NCBI RefSeq assembly: GCF_000744705.1 | Contig: NZ_JQML01000001.1 | Location: 8,132,017-8,196,016 of the forward strand | Source of the DNA: Streptacidiphilus albus JL83 | GTDB taxonomy: Bacteria; Actinomycetota; Actinomycetes; Streptomycetales; Streptomycetaceae | Direction: 5' to 3' | DNA: 64,000 nucleotides | Shown here: positions 37,623 through 46,418 of the stretch, piece by piece | Layout of the letters: the number at the start of each line of letters is the position of its first letter | Numbering within the stretch: the first letter of the stretch is position 1 | Program-made: the position numbers and the translations under genes | The notes under the pieces: model-generated | What the model was told of the DNA's origin: nothing | The model's database searches: none | What the model saw: only the letters and a program-made list of their open reading frames with translations

Positions 37623-37725
37623 ACCGTCTACGGCCGCTGAACCGTCTACGGCCGCTGAACCGTCTACGGCCGCTGAACCGTCTACGGCGGGTGAACCCTC
37701 GGCGGCCGCTGAACCCTCTGTGGCC
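37618..37725 (+). repeat. 18-bp minisatellite after the WYL gene
   Basis: Six head-to-tail copies of GCTGAACCGTCTACGGCC: the first three identical, the fourth nearly so, the fifth and sixth diverged. The repeat starts inside the stop codon region of the WYL gene. Read in another frame it would encode S-T-A-A-E-P repeats. Confidence 0.85.
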
Positions 37726-37769
37726 GCTGAACGCCGGCGGACAGGAGGCGGGGTCGCCCGAAGCCCTGA

Positions 37770-38174
37770 TCAGGTCCTGGCGATAGTCCTGCCGGGCATC
37801 GGCTCGGCGAGTGCCGCCCGCCATTCCGGCGCGCCGAAGGCGTCCGCGAAGTACTGGGTCTCGTGGACGAGCTGCCCGTGCGCGAATTCCATGGTGCTCA
37901 CGGTGAAGGTCGGCACTCCGTCGTAGGTGATGACGCACTCGCTCACCCACAGGTCCCCGCCGCCGATGATCCGGCGGACGGTGAAATGCCGGCTGGCAGG
38001 GTGCCCGCCACGCTGCGCCGAGATCGTCTCGCGGCCCCGGAACCGTTCGCCCGACTGCGGGTAGTCGAGGATTGCGTCCGCCGCGTAGATGGCGTGCTCG
38101 GCCTCGATGTCACCGCGTTCCGAGGCCTGCCAGTGCTCCTCGATCGCGGTCCTGATCCGGATGTCGGGATCCAT
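37770..38174 (-). CDS. SnoaL-like (NTF2-fold) protein
   Basis: 134 residues from the ATG at 38174, SD GAAGGGACG. One compact domain: IRIRTAIEEHWQASERGDIE, YAADAILDYPQSGERFRGRE and RHFTVRRIIGGGDLWVSECV are typical of the SnoaL-like superfamily with a cone-shaped pocket. Members are polyketide cyclases, isomerases or uncharacterised. No biosynthetic genes flank it, so function is open. Its upstream gap faces the FAD oxidase gene. Confidence 0.82.
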   Translation of the reverse strand: MDPDIRIRTAIEEHWQASERGDIEAEHAIYAADAILDYPQSGERFRGRETISAQRGGHPASRHFTVRRIIGGGDLWVSECVITYDGVPTFTVSTMEFAHGQLVHETQYFADAFGAPEWRAALAEPMPGRTIART

Positions 38175-38407
38175 CGCGTCGTCCCTTCTGCAGGCGGCCG
38201 GAGGTTCGAGTGCCCCGCCCTCCATGTCGTCCCGCGCACACCGGCGCTCCGCGCTGCGCGATCTCCTGCATTTTCGCACCGGCCGGGCGGTCGTGGGCAG
38301 AACTTCAGCGGCGCCGCTGACTCGGAGTACGCGTGTCGGTCCGCCCTGATGTGTAGTTTCTGATGTGCTACCGACAGCATCCGCCGATCGGGAAGGGGCA
38401 CGCCGCG

Positions 38408-40156
38408 ATGACCGAGGAGACAGCGGGGGGACGCGCTGCTGACCGGGTGAGCCGCCGTCAGTTGCTCGGACGGGGAGGGGCTGTGGCAGTCGGCACGGTC
38501 GCGGCGACGGGTCTGCTCAGTGCGCTGGGCTCCCCGGTCACCGAGGCCGCGACGACGTCCGCAGCCGGCGCGGGTGCGGGTGCACGGACAGGGACAGGCG
38601 CCGCAACGGCTGCCGCCCCGGGGGCCGAGCCACAGCCCGTCGCGTTCGGGCCGTTCTCCATCAGGCCGGGGGACGTCCGCTACGAGAGCATGTTGAGCGG
38701 CGACAACTTCCGGTTCGTCGGTGCGCCGGACGAGGTGCGCGTGGTCTCCTCGGCGGAGGAGGTGGTGCGCGCGGTGCAGGACGCCGTGCGTGCCGGGCAT
38801 TGGGTCGCGCCGCGCAGCGGAGGCCACTGCTTCGAGAACTTCACCGCCGATCCCGGCATCAGGATGCTGCTGGATCTCTCGCCGATGAACGCGGTCGGGT
38901 TCGACCCGCAGATGCGTGCGTTCCTGGTCGAGCCGGGCGCGCGGCTCGGCGAGGTGTACACGGCGCTGTTCAAGGGCTGGGGTGTGACGATCCCGGCCGG
39001 CGGCTGCCCGGATGTCGGCGCCGGAGGGCACTTCGCCGGCGGCGGGTACGGGCCGCTCTCGCGCAGGTACGGCTCGGTCGTCGACCACCTCTACGGCGTG
39101 GAGGTCGTGGTCGTGGACTCCGACGGCTCGGTCCGCGTCGTGCGTGCCACCCGTGAGGCCGACGACCCCAACCGCGAGCTGTGGTGGGCGCACACCGGTG
39201 GCGGCGGTGGCAACTTCGGCGTCGTGACCAAGTACTGGCTGCGCGACCCGGGAGCCACCGGCGACGAGCCGCCGGAGAAGATGCTGCCCCCGGCCCCGGG
39301 GAACATGTACTTCCAACTCGCCGGCTGGGACTGGGCCGATCCGAAGATGTCGCCCGAGGCGCTGATCAAGTTGCTCCGGAACTTCGGTACCTGGCACGAG
39401 AACAACAGCGCCCCCGGTGCGCCCGGTACCGGCCTGTACGCCATCCTCATCGCCACCTGCCCGGCGCAGGGCGGCTCGCTCGAAGTGGTCATCCAGGCCG
39501 ACGCGGCCTGGCCCGACGTCGAGCGACTGAGCCAGGAACTGGTCGATGCGGTGAACGCGGGGACCGGGCTCACCGTCCAGGCCCCGGCGGGCGTGCTGCC
39601 CTGGCTCCACATGGTGACCTGGCCGGGCGACGGTGAGGGCGGTGACAAGTTCACCCGCAGGCAGAAGCTGAAGGCCGGGTATCTGCGCAAGGGCTACACG
39701 GACGCCCAACTCGCCGCTCTTGCCACCGCGTTGCAGGATCCGGCCGGGACCTCGGCGGACGGATTCCTGCTCATCGGCTACGGCGGCCAGGTACAGGCGG
39801 TGGCGTCGGACGCGACCGCCACCGCTCAGCGCGACGTGGTCATGAAGGCGGTGTTCACCACCGCATGGCTCTACGAGTCCGACGACGCGAGCCAGATCTC
39901 CTGGGTGCGCCGGGCCTACCGAGCCGTGTACGGCGCCACCGGCGGAGTCCCGGTCCCGGACGAGACCAGCAACGGCTCGTACATCAACTACCCGGACGTC
40001 GACCTCGCCGACCCGGCGTGGAACACCTCGGGTGTGCCCTGGTCCACGCTCTACTATCTCGACAACTACCCGAGACTGCAGGCCGTCAAGGCCCGGTGGG
40101 ACCCGCGCGGGGTCTTCCACCACGCGATGTCGATCGAGGCGAGCACCGGCCACTGA
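38408..40156 (+). CDS. Tat-exported BBE-type FAD-linked oxidase
   Basis: 582 residues; SD GGAAGGGG (38391-38398) 9 nt upstream of the ATG. The twin-arginine signal (RVSRRQLLGRGGAVAVG, cleavage after about residue 58) predicts export of the folded flavoprotein. The FAD_binding_4 domain (about 105-280) has PRSGGHC and GGCPDVGAGGHFAGGGYG, whose His and Cys are the positions for bicovalent FAD attachment in berberine-bridge enzymes. The C-terminal BBE segment is YINYPDVDLAD...ARWDPRGVFHH. Probably oxidises a sugar or aromatic alcohol outside the cell. The substrate is unknown. Confidence 0.9.
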   Translation: MTEETAGGRAADRVSRRQLLGRGGAVAVGTVAATGLLSALGSPVTEAATTSAAGAGAGARTGTGAATAAAPGAEPQPVAFGPFSIRPGDVRYESMLSGDNFRFVGAPDEVRVVSSAEEVVRAVQDAVRAGHWVAPRSGGHCFENFTADPGIRMLLDLSPMNAVGFDPQMRAFLVEPGARLGEVYTALFKGWGVTIPAGGCPDVGAGGHFAGGGYGPLSRRYGSVVDHLYGVEVVVVDSDGSVRVVRATREADDPNRELWWAHTGGGGGNFGVVTKYWLRDPGATGDEPPEKMLPPAPGNMYFQLAGWDWADPKMSPEALIKLLRNFGTWHENNSAPGAPGTGLYAILIATCPAQGGSLEVVIQADAAWPDVERLSQELVDAVNAGTGLTVQAPAGVLPWLHMVTWPGDGEGGDKFTRRQKLKAGYLRKGYTDAQLAALATALQDPAGTSADGFLLIGYGGQVQAVASDATATAQRDVVMKAVFTTAWLYESDDASQISWVRRAYRAVYGATGGVPVPDETSNGSYINYPDVDLADPAWNTSGVPWSTLYYLDNYPRLQAVKARWDPRGVFHHAMSIEASTGH

Positions 40157-40215
40157 CGCCCGGCGCGAGACCGACGGCGGGCAGGCGCCACGTGGCACTG
40201 ATCGGAGGGGAGTCG

Positions 40216-40731
40216 GTGGTGGCGGAGGAGCAGACCTCAGCAGTGCCCTTGGTGTATCTGCTGGTGGGACTGACCGGTTCGGGCAAGACCACCTACGCCG
40301 AGCGGCTTTTGGTGCCCGCAGGGGTGGTCCGGCTGGCGGTGGACGAGGTGGTCTTCGCGCGGCACGGCCGCTACGGCGTGGACTACCCCGAGCACGCCTA
40401 CTTCGAGAAGGAGGCCCCCGCCGTCGCCGAGCTTCACCGGCAGCTCGCCGCATTGGTGGCAGCCGGCCGGGACGTGGTGTGGGACCACGGCCCGTGGCCG
40501 CGCAAGGACCGCGACGCGATGAAGGAACTGGTCGAGGCGGCCGGCGGCCGCTGGCGGCTGCTCTACTTCCCGCTGGGGCGGCAGGAGTTGCTGCGGCGGC
40601 TGGAGGAGCGCAACCGTCGCGGGGACGCGAACGCACTTCCGGTCACGCCGGAGGCGTTGGACGACTTCTTTGCCCGCTTCGAACCGCCTCGGGGCGAGGG
40701 CGAGGAGATCGTGGCACCGGACTCCTTCTGA
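40216..40731 (+). CDS. P-loop kinase-like ATP-binding protein
   Basis: 171 residues; GTG 40216 or 40219, both after GGAGGGG (40204-40210). P-loop GLTGSGKTTYAER near the N-terminus, then AVDEVVFARHGRYG and VVWDHGPWPRKDRDAM. The size and plan match small kinases of the AAA_33/zeta-like group in actinobacteria, which act on small molecules; toxin activity is not indicated. It follows the oxidase gene by 59 bp and may be co-transcribed with it. Confidence 0.75.
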   Translation: MVAEEQTSAVPLVYLLVGLTGSGKTTYAERLLVPAGVVRLAVDEVVFARHGRYGVDYPEHAYFEKEAPAVAELHRQLAALVAAGRDVVWDHGPWPRKDRDAMKELVEAAGGRWRLLYFPLGRQELLRRLEERNRRGDANALPVTPEALDDFFARFEPPRGEGEEIVAPDSF

Positions 40732-40858
40732 CGGTCCAGGGAGACGCTGGAGCAGCTCCCGACCGCCGGTACTGACTCGGCGTCAATCATTCTCCCGGTC
40801 CTGGGAATGCCGAATCGTCCTTGCTCGGATGTCGACGGCTGTGGGGCGCCCAGCACGA

Positions 40859-40923
40859 TTGGTCCATGCCATTCCTGCTATTGGTCCAGACCTATTGACG
40901 GGCCTGGCCACCCCTCTTACGCT
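40859..40923 (+). promoter_or_regulatory. Chitinase promoter with two direct repeats
   Basis: TTGGTCCATGCC (40859-40870) and TTGGTCCAGACC (40881-40892) are 22 bp apart, directly upstream of TTGACG (40895-40900), a 17-bp spacer and TACGCT (40918-40923). Paired 12-bp repeats of the TGGTCCAGACCT kind are the known control element of Streptomyces chitinase promoters, and the second copy resembles a DasR box. Chitin induction and glucose/GlcNAc control are therefore expected. Confidence 0.75.
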
Positions 40924-41026
40924 CCGGACCAGTACACCCCCACAAGTCCCCACCTCACCCAGAGCCGGGCGTTACGCCCCCACGCGTCGGTTGAGTCCAA
41001 CGCGCTCGGCGGGAAGGGAGCACAGC

Positions 41027-42835
41027 ATGTTCCGTCGGAGGTCACGTACGTTACGTCTTTCGGGTGGATTCCGCCCTCGTCCGGATGCCGGCCGCCCCGA
41101 AGGCGACCAGGCCGGGAGCGAGCCGCTCCGTGCCGTTCGTCCGCAGCGGGCGATCGTGGAACGCGCATCGCAGGTGAACCGCACCGGCCGCGCCACGCAC
41201 GGGCAGACCGCCCTGAGGCGCTCCCTTGCCGGGGTGAGTGCCGCCGCCGTCATCAGTACCGGGCTCGTCATGGCCGGCACGGTCACGGCCGGGGCTGCCA
41301 CCACCAACCTGGTGGCCAATCCCGGATTCGAAAGCGGACTCGCCGACTGGACCTGCTCCAGCGGCACCGCCACGACCGTCAGCAGCCCGGTCCACTCCGG
41401 CGTCTCCGCGCTCGAAGCCACGCCGACCGGCCAGGACGACGCCCAGTGCACCCAGACCATCAGCGTGCAGCCCAACTCCCAGTACACGCTGAGCGCTTAC
41501 GTCGAGGGCAGCTACGTCTACCTGGGCGCCACCGGCACCGGCCTCACCGCTGCTGCCCCCTCCACCTGGACGGCGAGCAGCCCGTCGTACAGCCAGCTCA
41601 ACGTCGGCTTCAGCACCGGGTCGGCCACCACCTCGGTGACCATCTACCTGCACGGCTGGTACGGGCAGCCCGCGTACTACGCGGACGATGTGTCGCTCAC
41701 CGGCCCCGCCGGCAGCAGCCCCCCGCCGACCACGGCCCCGCCGACGACGGCCCCGCCCACTACGGCCCCGCCCACCACCGCTCCACCGACTACGGCCCCG
41801 CCGACCACCGCTCCACCGACCACGGCCCCGCCCACGACCGCCCCGCCCACGACCGCCCCGCCCACCACCACGCCGCCGGGCGGCGCCACCTGCCCCACCA
41901 AGCCCAAGCCGGCGGGCAAGGTCCTGCAGGGCTACTGGGAGAACTGGGACAACTCCAGCGTCCACCCCGGCATGGGCTGGATCCCCATCGAGGACGGTCG
42001 GATCGCCGCGAACGGCTACAACGTCATCAACGCCGCCTTCCCAGTGATCCTCTCGGACGGCACCGTCGAATGGCAGAACGGCATGGACACCGGCGTCCAG
42101 GTGCCGACCCCCGCCGAGATGTGCCAGGCCAAGGCGGCCGGGGAGACGATCCTGATGTCGCTCGGCGGTGCCAACGCAGGCATCGACCTGAGCTCCAGCG
42201 CCGTCGCCGACAAGGTCGTGGCGACCCTCGTCCCCATCCTCAAGGAGTACAACTTCGACGGAATCGACATCGACCTGGAGACCGGCCTGACCGACAGCGG
42301 CAACATCAACACGCTGTCCACCTCCCAGGCCAACCTGGAGACCATCATCGACGGCGTGATGTCCCAGATGCCCGCGGGCTTCGGCCTGACGTTCGCTCCC
42401 GAAACCGCCTACGTCACCGGCGGAAGCATCACCTACGGGTCGATCTGGGGCTCCTACCTGCCGATCATCAAGAAGTACGCCGACAACGGGCAAATGTGGT
42501 GGCTGAACATGCAGTACTACAACGGCAGCATGTACGGCTGCTCCGGCGACTCCTACGAGGCGGGCACCGTCCAGGGCTTCACCGCGCAGACCACCTGCCT
42601 GAACAACGGCCTGGTCGTCCAGGGCACCACGATCACGGTGCCCTACGACAAGCAGGTTCCCGGCCTGCCGGCCCAACCCGGCGCGGGCGGTGGCTACATG
42701 ACACCGAGCCTGGTCAGCCAGTCGTGGAACGCCTTCGGTGGTTCGCTCAAGGGGCTCATGACCTGGTCGATCAACTGGGACGGCTCACTGGGCTGGACCT
42801 TCGGCGACAACGTCAAGTCCCTCCAGGGCCGTTGA
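41027..42835 (+). CDS. Secreted GH18 chitinase with carbohydrate-binding module
   Basis: 602 residues; SD GGGAAGGGAG (41011-41020). An unusually long N-terminus of about 60 basic residues precedes the hydrophobic signal core (SLAGVSAAAVISTGLVMAG), cleavage near residue 91. A CBM4_9-type module follows (about 92-225: NLVANPGFESGLADWTC), then a Pro-Thr linker of about ten PPTTA units, then the GH18 barrel (about 295-602) with catalytic E418 in FDGIDIDLETG. It degrades chitin outside the cell. An internal GTG (V44) would give a normal-length signal. The promoter carries chitin-control repeats. Confidence 0.93.
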   Translation: MFRRRSRTLRLSGGFRPRPDAGRPEGDQAGSEPLRAVRPQRAIVERASQVNRTGRATHGQTALRRSLAGVSAAAVISTGLVMAGTVTAGAATTNLVANPGFESGLADWTCSSGTATTVSSPVHSGVSALEATPTGQDDAQCTQTISVQPNSQYTLSAYVEGSYVYLGATGTGLTAAAPSTWTASSPSYSQLNVGFSTGSATTSVTIYLHGWYGQPAYYADDVSLTGPAGSSPPPTTAPPTTAPPTTAPPTTAPPTTAPPTTAPPTTAPPTTAPPTTAPPTTTPPGGATCPTKPKPAGKVLQGYWENWDNSSVHPGMGWIPIEDGRIAANGYNVINAAFPVILSDGTVEWQNGMDTGVQVPTPAEMCQAKAAGETILMSLGGANAGIDLSSSAVADKVVATLVPILKEYNFDGIDIDLETGLTDSGNINTLSTSQANLETIIDGVMSQMPAGFGLTFAPETAYVTGGSITYGSIWGSYLPIIKKYADNGQMWWLNMQYYNGSMYGCSGDSYEAGTVQGFTAQTTCLNNGLVVQGTTITVPYDKQVPGLPAQPGAGGGYMTPSLVSQSWNAFGGSLKGLMTWSINWDGSLGWTFGDNVKSLQGR

Positions 42836-42882
42836 TGCCTCGCTGATGTTCCGCTGACGTCCCGCGCCCCGGTGCACAACCA

Positions 42883-42931
42883 CCCCCGTGGGCGACCCGA
42901 GCCCGAACCGGCCTCGGATCGCCCACGGGGG
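42883..42931 (+). terminator. Hairpin terminator after the chitinase gene
   Basis: A 19-bp stem with one mismatch (arms 42883-42901 and 42913-42931) lies 47 bp after the stop. There is no U run. Confidence 0.65.
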
Positions 42932-43026
42932 CTGCACACGAGGGCTGCGCATGCTGTGCCTGGCGAGGGCCCTACTCGGGACCCGGAACCTCGGCGGCTG
43001 CTTCGAGCAGGTTGTCCGGCTCGTTG

Positions 43027-43224
43027 TCAGTCGGTGTGCTTGATGCCGGTGGCCAGCCACTGGTCGCGGGCCGCGACGGGTGTGGCGTTGATCGCGGCGA
43101 GCGCCTGTGCGCACACGTTCTTGAGGGTCTCGTCCGGTGCGCCGTTGTCCTTCAGCGCGTCGATCATCGCGTCCCAGGTCACCGGGTCCAGCTCGCACGC
43201 CTCGGTGCGCTCTGCCTCGTCCAT
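43027..43224 (-). CDS. Small hypothetical protein
   Basis: 65 residues from the ATG at 43224, with AGGAGG upstream. MDEAERTEACELDPVTWDAM and then helical segments (LKNVCAQALAAINATPVAAR) ending WLATGIKHTD. Acidic, no membrane helix, no family recognised. It lies alone behind the chitinase terminator. Confidence 0.5.
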   Translation of the reverse strand: MDEAERTEACELDPVTWDAMIDALKDNGAPDETLKNVCAQALAAINATPVAARDQWLATGIKHTD

Positions 43225-43316
43225 GCATCCTCCTGACCACTCACGGCGGTGCGTACCAGGCTCGCTCACACGATCTCGACCGGCAACCGGTCCCGGGTGC
43301 GGCGGACGGTACAGGT

Positions 43317-43455
43317 GGCATCACCGCGAGCATCCTGCTCGGCCGGATGGCCGAGCCCCGCGAGGTCGCCGGGGCGGCCGCCTGGCTGCTCAGCGACCGG
43401 GCCTCGATGGTGACCGGCGCGATCGTGCCGGTGGACGGCGGCGCCGGAGCCCGAG
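43317..43455 (+). pseudogene. C-terminal fragment of a short-chain dehydrogenase
   Basis: About 46 codons: ITASILLGRMAEPREVAGAA, AWLLSDRASMVTGAIVPVDG. This is the standard last part of classical SDR enzymes (GR-x-EVA, SD-AS-x-VTG, PVDGG). The Rossmann N-terminus and catalytic Tyr-Lys are absent. An evolutionary remnant. Confidence 0.7.
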
Positions 43456-43747
43456 AGGGGACCCCCGGGGAGCCGTCGCCGAAGCCCCGTCACCACACCG
43501 TCCGCAACCCTGCTCAACCGAGGAGCAGGGCGACTTGGCGACGCGGTTGGCCGTCCAGTCGAGGTTGTCCCCGCGCGCATCCTCAGCTGCCGCTGATCCG
43601 CTCGACCAACGGCGTCCTGTCGACCACGCTGCGGGTCACGTTCACCTGCGGCGTGCTCCCCGGGGTCGGGAACGTCGACCTCTGCAACCGCTGGACCGAC
43701 GGCCCTGCTCGCAGAGTGCGACCGGCTCCCATGATAGTTCCGATAGA

Positions 43748-43786
43748 GATAGTATCTATTGCGATACCATCCTGATGGATACTATC
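43748..43786. promoter_or_regulatory. AT-rich dyad upstream of the ATPase gene
   Basis: GATAGTATC (43748-43756) and GATACTATC (43778-43786) are perfect 9-bp arms with a 21-bp spacer that itself contains GATACC and GGATAC half sites. It lies 26 bp before the ATG in a strongly AT-rich island, so it probably overlaps the promoter. Confidence 0.5.
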
Positions 43787-43811
43787 TGAGTATTATCACT
43801 GGAGGCTGCTT

Positions 43812-45242
43812 ATGCATCGGTTCATCGGCCGAGGCCGGGAGCTGCGAGTCCTGACGGGCGCGCTCGATGATGTACGCAGTGCTGTGGGCAGCGCCGCTCA
43901 GCCCGGACAGTGCCTGCTCATGCGCGGGCGGCGGCGGGTCGGGAAGTCCACCCTGGTCGAGGAGTTCCTGCGACAGGCAGAAGTCCCCCATCTGTTCTTC
44001 ACCGCCGGGGGCGGCCCCGCCGCCGACGAACTGGCGGAACTGGGGGAGGCGGTCGCCACTTCCACCCTGCCGGACAAGTCCCTCTTCGCAGAGGAGGCAC
44101 CGGATCAGTGGAACGCGGCCTTCCGGCTTCTGGCGGAAATCCTGCCGGACGACTCGCCCAGTGTGGTGGTCATCGATGAGGTGCCTTACCTCATGGAACG
44201 CATCGACGCCTTCGAGGGCATGCTCCAGCGGGCCTGGGACCGCCTGCTCAGTCGAAAGCCCGTCCTGCTGCTACTGGTCGGCTCGGACCTGTCCATGATG
44301 AAGGCGCTCAACAGCTACGACCGGCCGTTCCACCAGCGCGGACGGGAGATCGTCGTGGGACCGCTCAACCCGGCGGACCTCAGTGAGATGCTCGAACTGG
44401 AGCCGGCTGACGCTTTCGACGCCGCCCTCATCACCGGCGGCCTCCCGCTGATCTGCCGGGAGTGGCCGCCCGGGGCCACGATGTGGGAATTCCTCGGTAC
44501 GGCGTTGGACAACCCGATCTCCGCTCTTCTGGTCTCCGCCGAGCGCTCGCTCGCTGCCGAGTTCCCCCCACAGGCCATGGGCGGGGAGGTACTGCGGGCC
44601 ATCGGAACCGGCGAGCGGACCTTCACCAACATCGCCCGAGCGGCGGGCGGCATCGCCCACTCCACGCTCACCCGAGCGGCAGACCTTCTGATCGACAAGC
44701 ATGTGGTGGCGGCCGAACTCCCGGTCTCGCTCCATCCCTCGAAGGAGCGCCGCTACCGGGTCGCGGACCCCTACCTCCGCTTCTGGCTGGCGTTCCTCGA
44801 TCCGCACATGGCTGAGATCGAGCGCATGCGCGGCGACCTCACCTTGGCCCGGATCAGGGAACGATGGACGAGCTGGCGCGGACGCGCCATCGAGCCCCTG
44901 ATCCGTGAAGCCCTCGCTCGTGTACTGCCGGACGGTGTGATGCCAGCCGCTCCTGTCGTCGGCGGCTACTGGACCCGGAGCAACGACGTCGAGATCGATC
45001 TCGTGGGCGCCGACCGCGAGCCCGTGGCCAAACAGCTGTTGTTCCTGGGCTCGATCAAATGGCTGGAGACGTCCCCCTTCGACGCACATGACCTGGCATC
45101 CCTGCACAAGCACCGCGCCGCCCTCACCGACGAGCCGATCCCGCTCGTCGCTGTGTCCCGAAGCGGCGTCAGCTGCTCCGGACTCCGGGCAACCTACGGA
45201 CCCGAGGATCTCCTCAGCGCCTGGCGCCCCCGACGTGCATGA
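43812..45242 (+). CDS. ATPase with DUF234 nuclease-like C-terminus
   Basis: 476 residues; SD GGAGG (43801-43805). Opens with RFIGRGRELRVL, the entry motif of archaeal-type ATPases (PF01637). Walker A RRRVGKSTLVEE, Walker B SVVVIDEVPYL, then a winged-helix segment (about 255-300). The C-terminal DUF234 part has YRVADPYLRFWLAFLDP and then SNDVEIDLVG followed about 25 residues later by GSIKW, the spaced Asp and Lys of a PD-(D/E)XK nuclease fold. The biological role of the family is unknown; links to mobile elements or defence are suspected. Solitary gene with its own AT-rich promoter and dyad. Confidence 0.82.
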   Translation: MHRFIGRGRELRVLTGALDDVRSAVGSAAQPGQCLLMRGRRRVGKSTLVEEFLRQAEVPHLFFTAGGGPAADELAELGEAVATSTLPDKSLFAEEAPDQWNAAFRLLAEILPDDSPSVVVIDEVPYLMERIDAFEGMLQRAWDRLLSRKPVLLLLVGSDLSMMKALNSYDRPFHQRGREIVVGPLNPADLSEMLELEPADAFDAALITGGLPLICREWPPGATMWEFLGTALDNPISALLVSAERSLAAEFPPQAMGGEVLRAIGTGERTFTNIARAAGGIAHSTLTRAADLLIDKHVVAAELPVSLHPSKERRYRVADPYLRFWLAFLDPHMAEIERMRGDLTLARIRERWTSWRGRAIEPLIREALARVLPDGVMPAAPVVGGYWTRSNDVEIDLVGADREPVAKQLLFLGSIKWLETSPFDAHDLASLHKHRAALTDEPIPLVAVSRSGVSCSGLRATYGPEDLLSAWRPRRA

Positions 45243-45399
45243 CGCTGCGGAGGACGGGGCCGAACGCGAGGAGGGGACGTCGGTGGCGACCTGCTGGCCA
45301 CGGCGAGGCATCGAGTCCGTGCCCGTCCCCTCCGAACTTCATCGGAGCCTCCGCCGTCGGACCTTCGCGCCCTCAAAGCGGCTCGATGTCGGAGTGGTC

Positions 45400-46353
45400 T
45401 CAGGCGTTCTTGCCGTTCTGGGTGAGGGTGTCGAGGAGGCGTTTGATCGGGCTCCCGAGGCCCCAGCGTTCGGAGAGCTCTTCGAGGGTGATGGGGTCGT
45501 GGGGTTCGTCGGGGAGGGCGGGGTCGAAGGCGGGGAGGGGGACGTCGGTGGCGACGCTGACGACCTTGGGGGCGACGGCGAGGTAGTCGGTGCCTTCGAC
45601 GATGCGCTTGCGCTGGGCGGGGGTGAGCTTGGAGTCGGGGTCGATGGCGGCAGCCTGGATGTCGGCGAGGGTGCCGTACTGGGCGATGAGCTTGGCGGCG
45701 GTCTTCTCGCCGATGCCGACGACGCCCGGCAGGCCGTCGCTGGGGTCGCCGCGCAGCACGGCGAAGTCGACGTACTGGGCACCGGTGACCCCGTACTTCT
45801 CCACCAGGACGGCGTCGTCGGTGAGTTGGAGCGTGCCGACGCCCTTGACCGGGTAGAGCACCCGCGCCTTCCGGGCGTCGTCGACCAGCTGGAAGAGGTC
45901 CCGGTCGCCGGTGACGATGTCGACCGGGCCGGTCGCGCGGGTGGCGAGGGTGCCGATGACGTCGTCGGCCTCGTAGTCGGCGACGCCGACGCGGGCGATG
46001 CCGAGGGCGTCCAGGACCGCTTCGATCACCGGGACCTGCGGGGCGAGGGTGTCCGGGACCTCCTCCGCGCCGTCCGCCGCCACGTTGCCGTCGGCGGCGG
46101 TGGCGACCCGGTGGGTCTTGTACGTGGGGATCAGGTCCACCCGCCACTGCGGGCGCCAGTCGGCGTCCCAGCAGGCCACCAGCTGGTCGGGGGAGTGGTC
46201 GTGGACCAGACGGGTGATGAACTCCAGCAGTCCGCGGACGGCGTTCACCGGCCGGCCGTCCGGGGAGCGCAGCGAGTCGGGCACGCCGAAGTACGCGCGG
46301 TAGTACAGGCTGGCGGAGTCCAGCAGCATCAGCCGGGGGGCGGGAGCGGTCAT
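45400..46353 (-). CDS. 5'-3' exonuclease (Pol I N-terminal-like)
   Basis: 317 residues from the ATG at 46353 (starts 3 or 10 codons upstream are possible; SD unclear). Stand-alone flap/5'-3' exonuclease domain: LMLLDSASLYYRAYFGV, ACWDADWRPQWR, YEADDVIGTLA (metal-binding acidic cluster), VTGDRDLFQLV and the helix-hairpin-helix GLPGVVGIGEKTAAKLI. No polymerase domain. It probably removes RNA primers or flaps in parallel with DNA polymerase I. Divergent from the SDR gene at 46419. Confidence 0.92.
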   Translation of the reverse strand: MTAPAPRLMLLDSASLYYRAYFGVPDSLRSPDGRPVNAVRGLLEFITRLVHDHSPDQLVACWDADWRPQWRVDLIPTYKTHRVATAADGNVAADGAEEVPDTLAPQVPVIEAVLDALGIARVGVADYEADDVIGTLATRATGPVDIVTGDRDLFQLVDDARKARVLYPVKGVGTLQLTDDAVLVEKYGVTGAQYVDFAVLRGDPSDGLPGVVGIGEKTAAKLIAQYGTLADIQAAAIDPDSKLTPAQRKRIVEGTDYLAVAPKVVSVATDVPLPAFDPALPDEPHDPITLEELSERWGLGSPIKRLLDTLTQNGKNA

Positions 46354-46418
46354 AGGATTCATGATGCCGGACAGGTGCGACACCTCCGGACCGACACCGT
46401 CACCTCCGGAGGACAGCC

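Larger units (their letters stand above)
43225..43811. other. 587-bp region of degraded sequence
   Basis: No intact gene. It contains the C-terminal end of a short-chain dehydrogenase (see the pseudogene at 43317) and a vaguely multicopper-oxidase-like piece near 43585-43650. From about 43725 the base composition drops sharply to an AT-rich promoter region for the ATPase gene at 43812. Confidence 0.5.

Noticed and set aside
37618..37725. Tandem 18-bp repeats as a CRISPR array
   Set aside because: Units abut with no spacers and no cas genes are present; it is a minisatellite.
37943..40636. Open frame of about 900 codons opposite the FAD oxidase
   Set aside because: The plus strand has the Tat signal, FAD motifs and SD; the minus frame is low-complexity shadow.
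40216..40731. Zeta-toxin identity for the small P-loop protein
   Set aside because: Only the P-loop and general size agree; no antitoxin gene adjoins and the zeta substrate motifs are not evident.
43585..43735. Possible multicopper oxidase remnant
   Set aside because: Only a short NGVLSTTLRV-like stretch resembles such enzymes; too little to claim.
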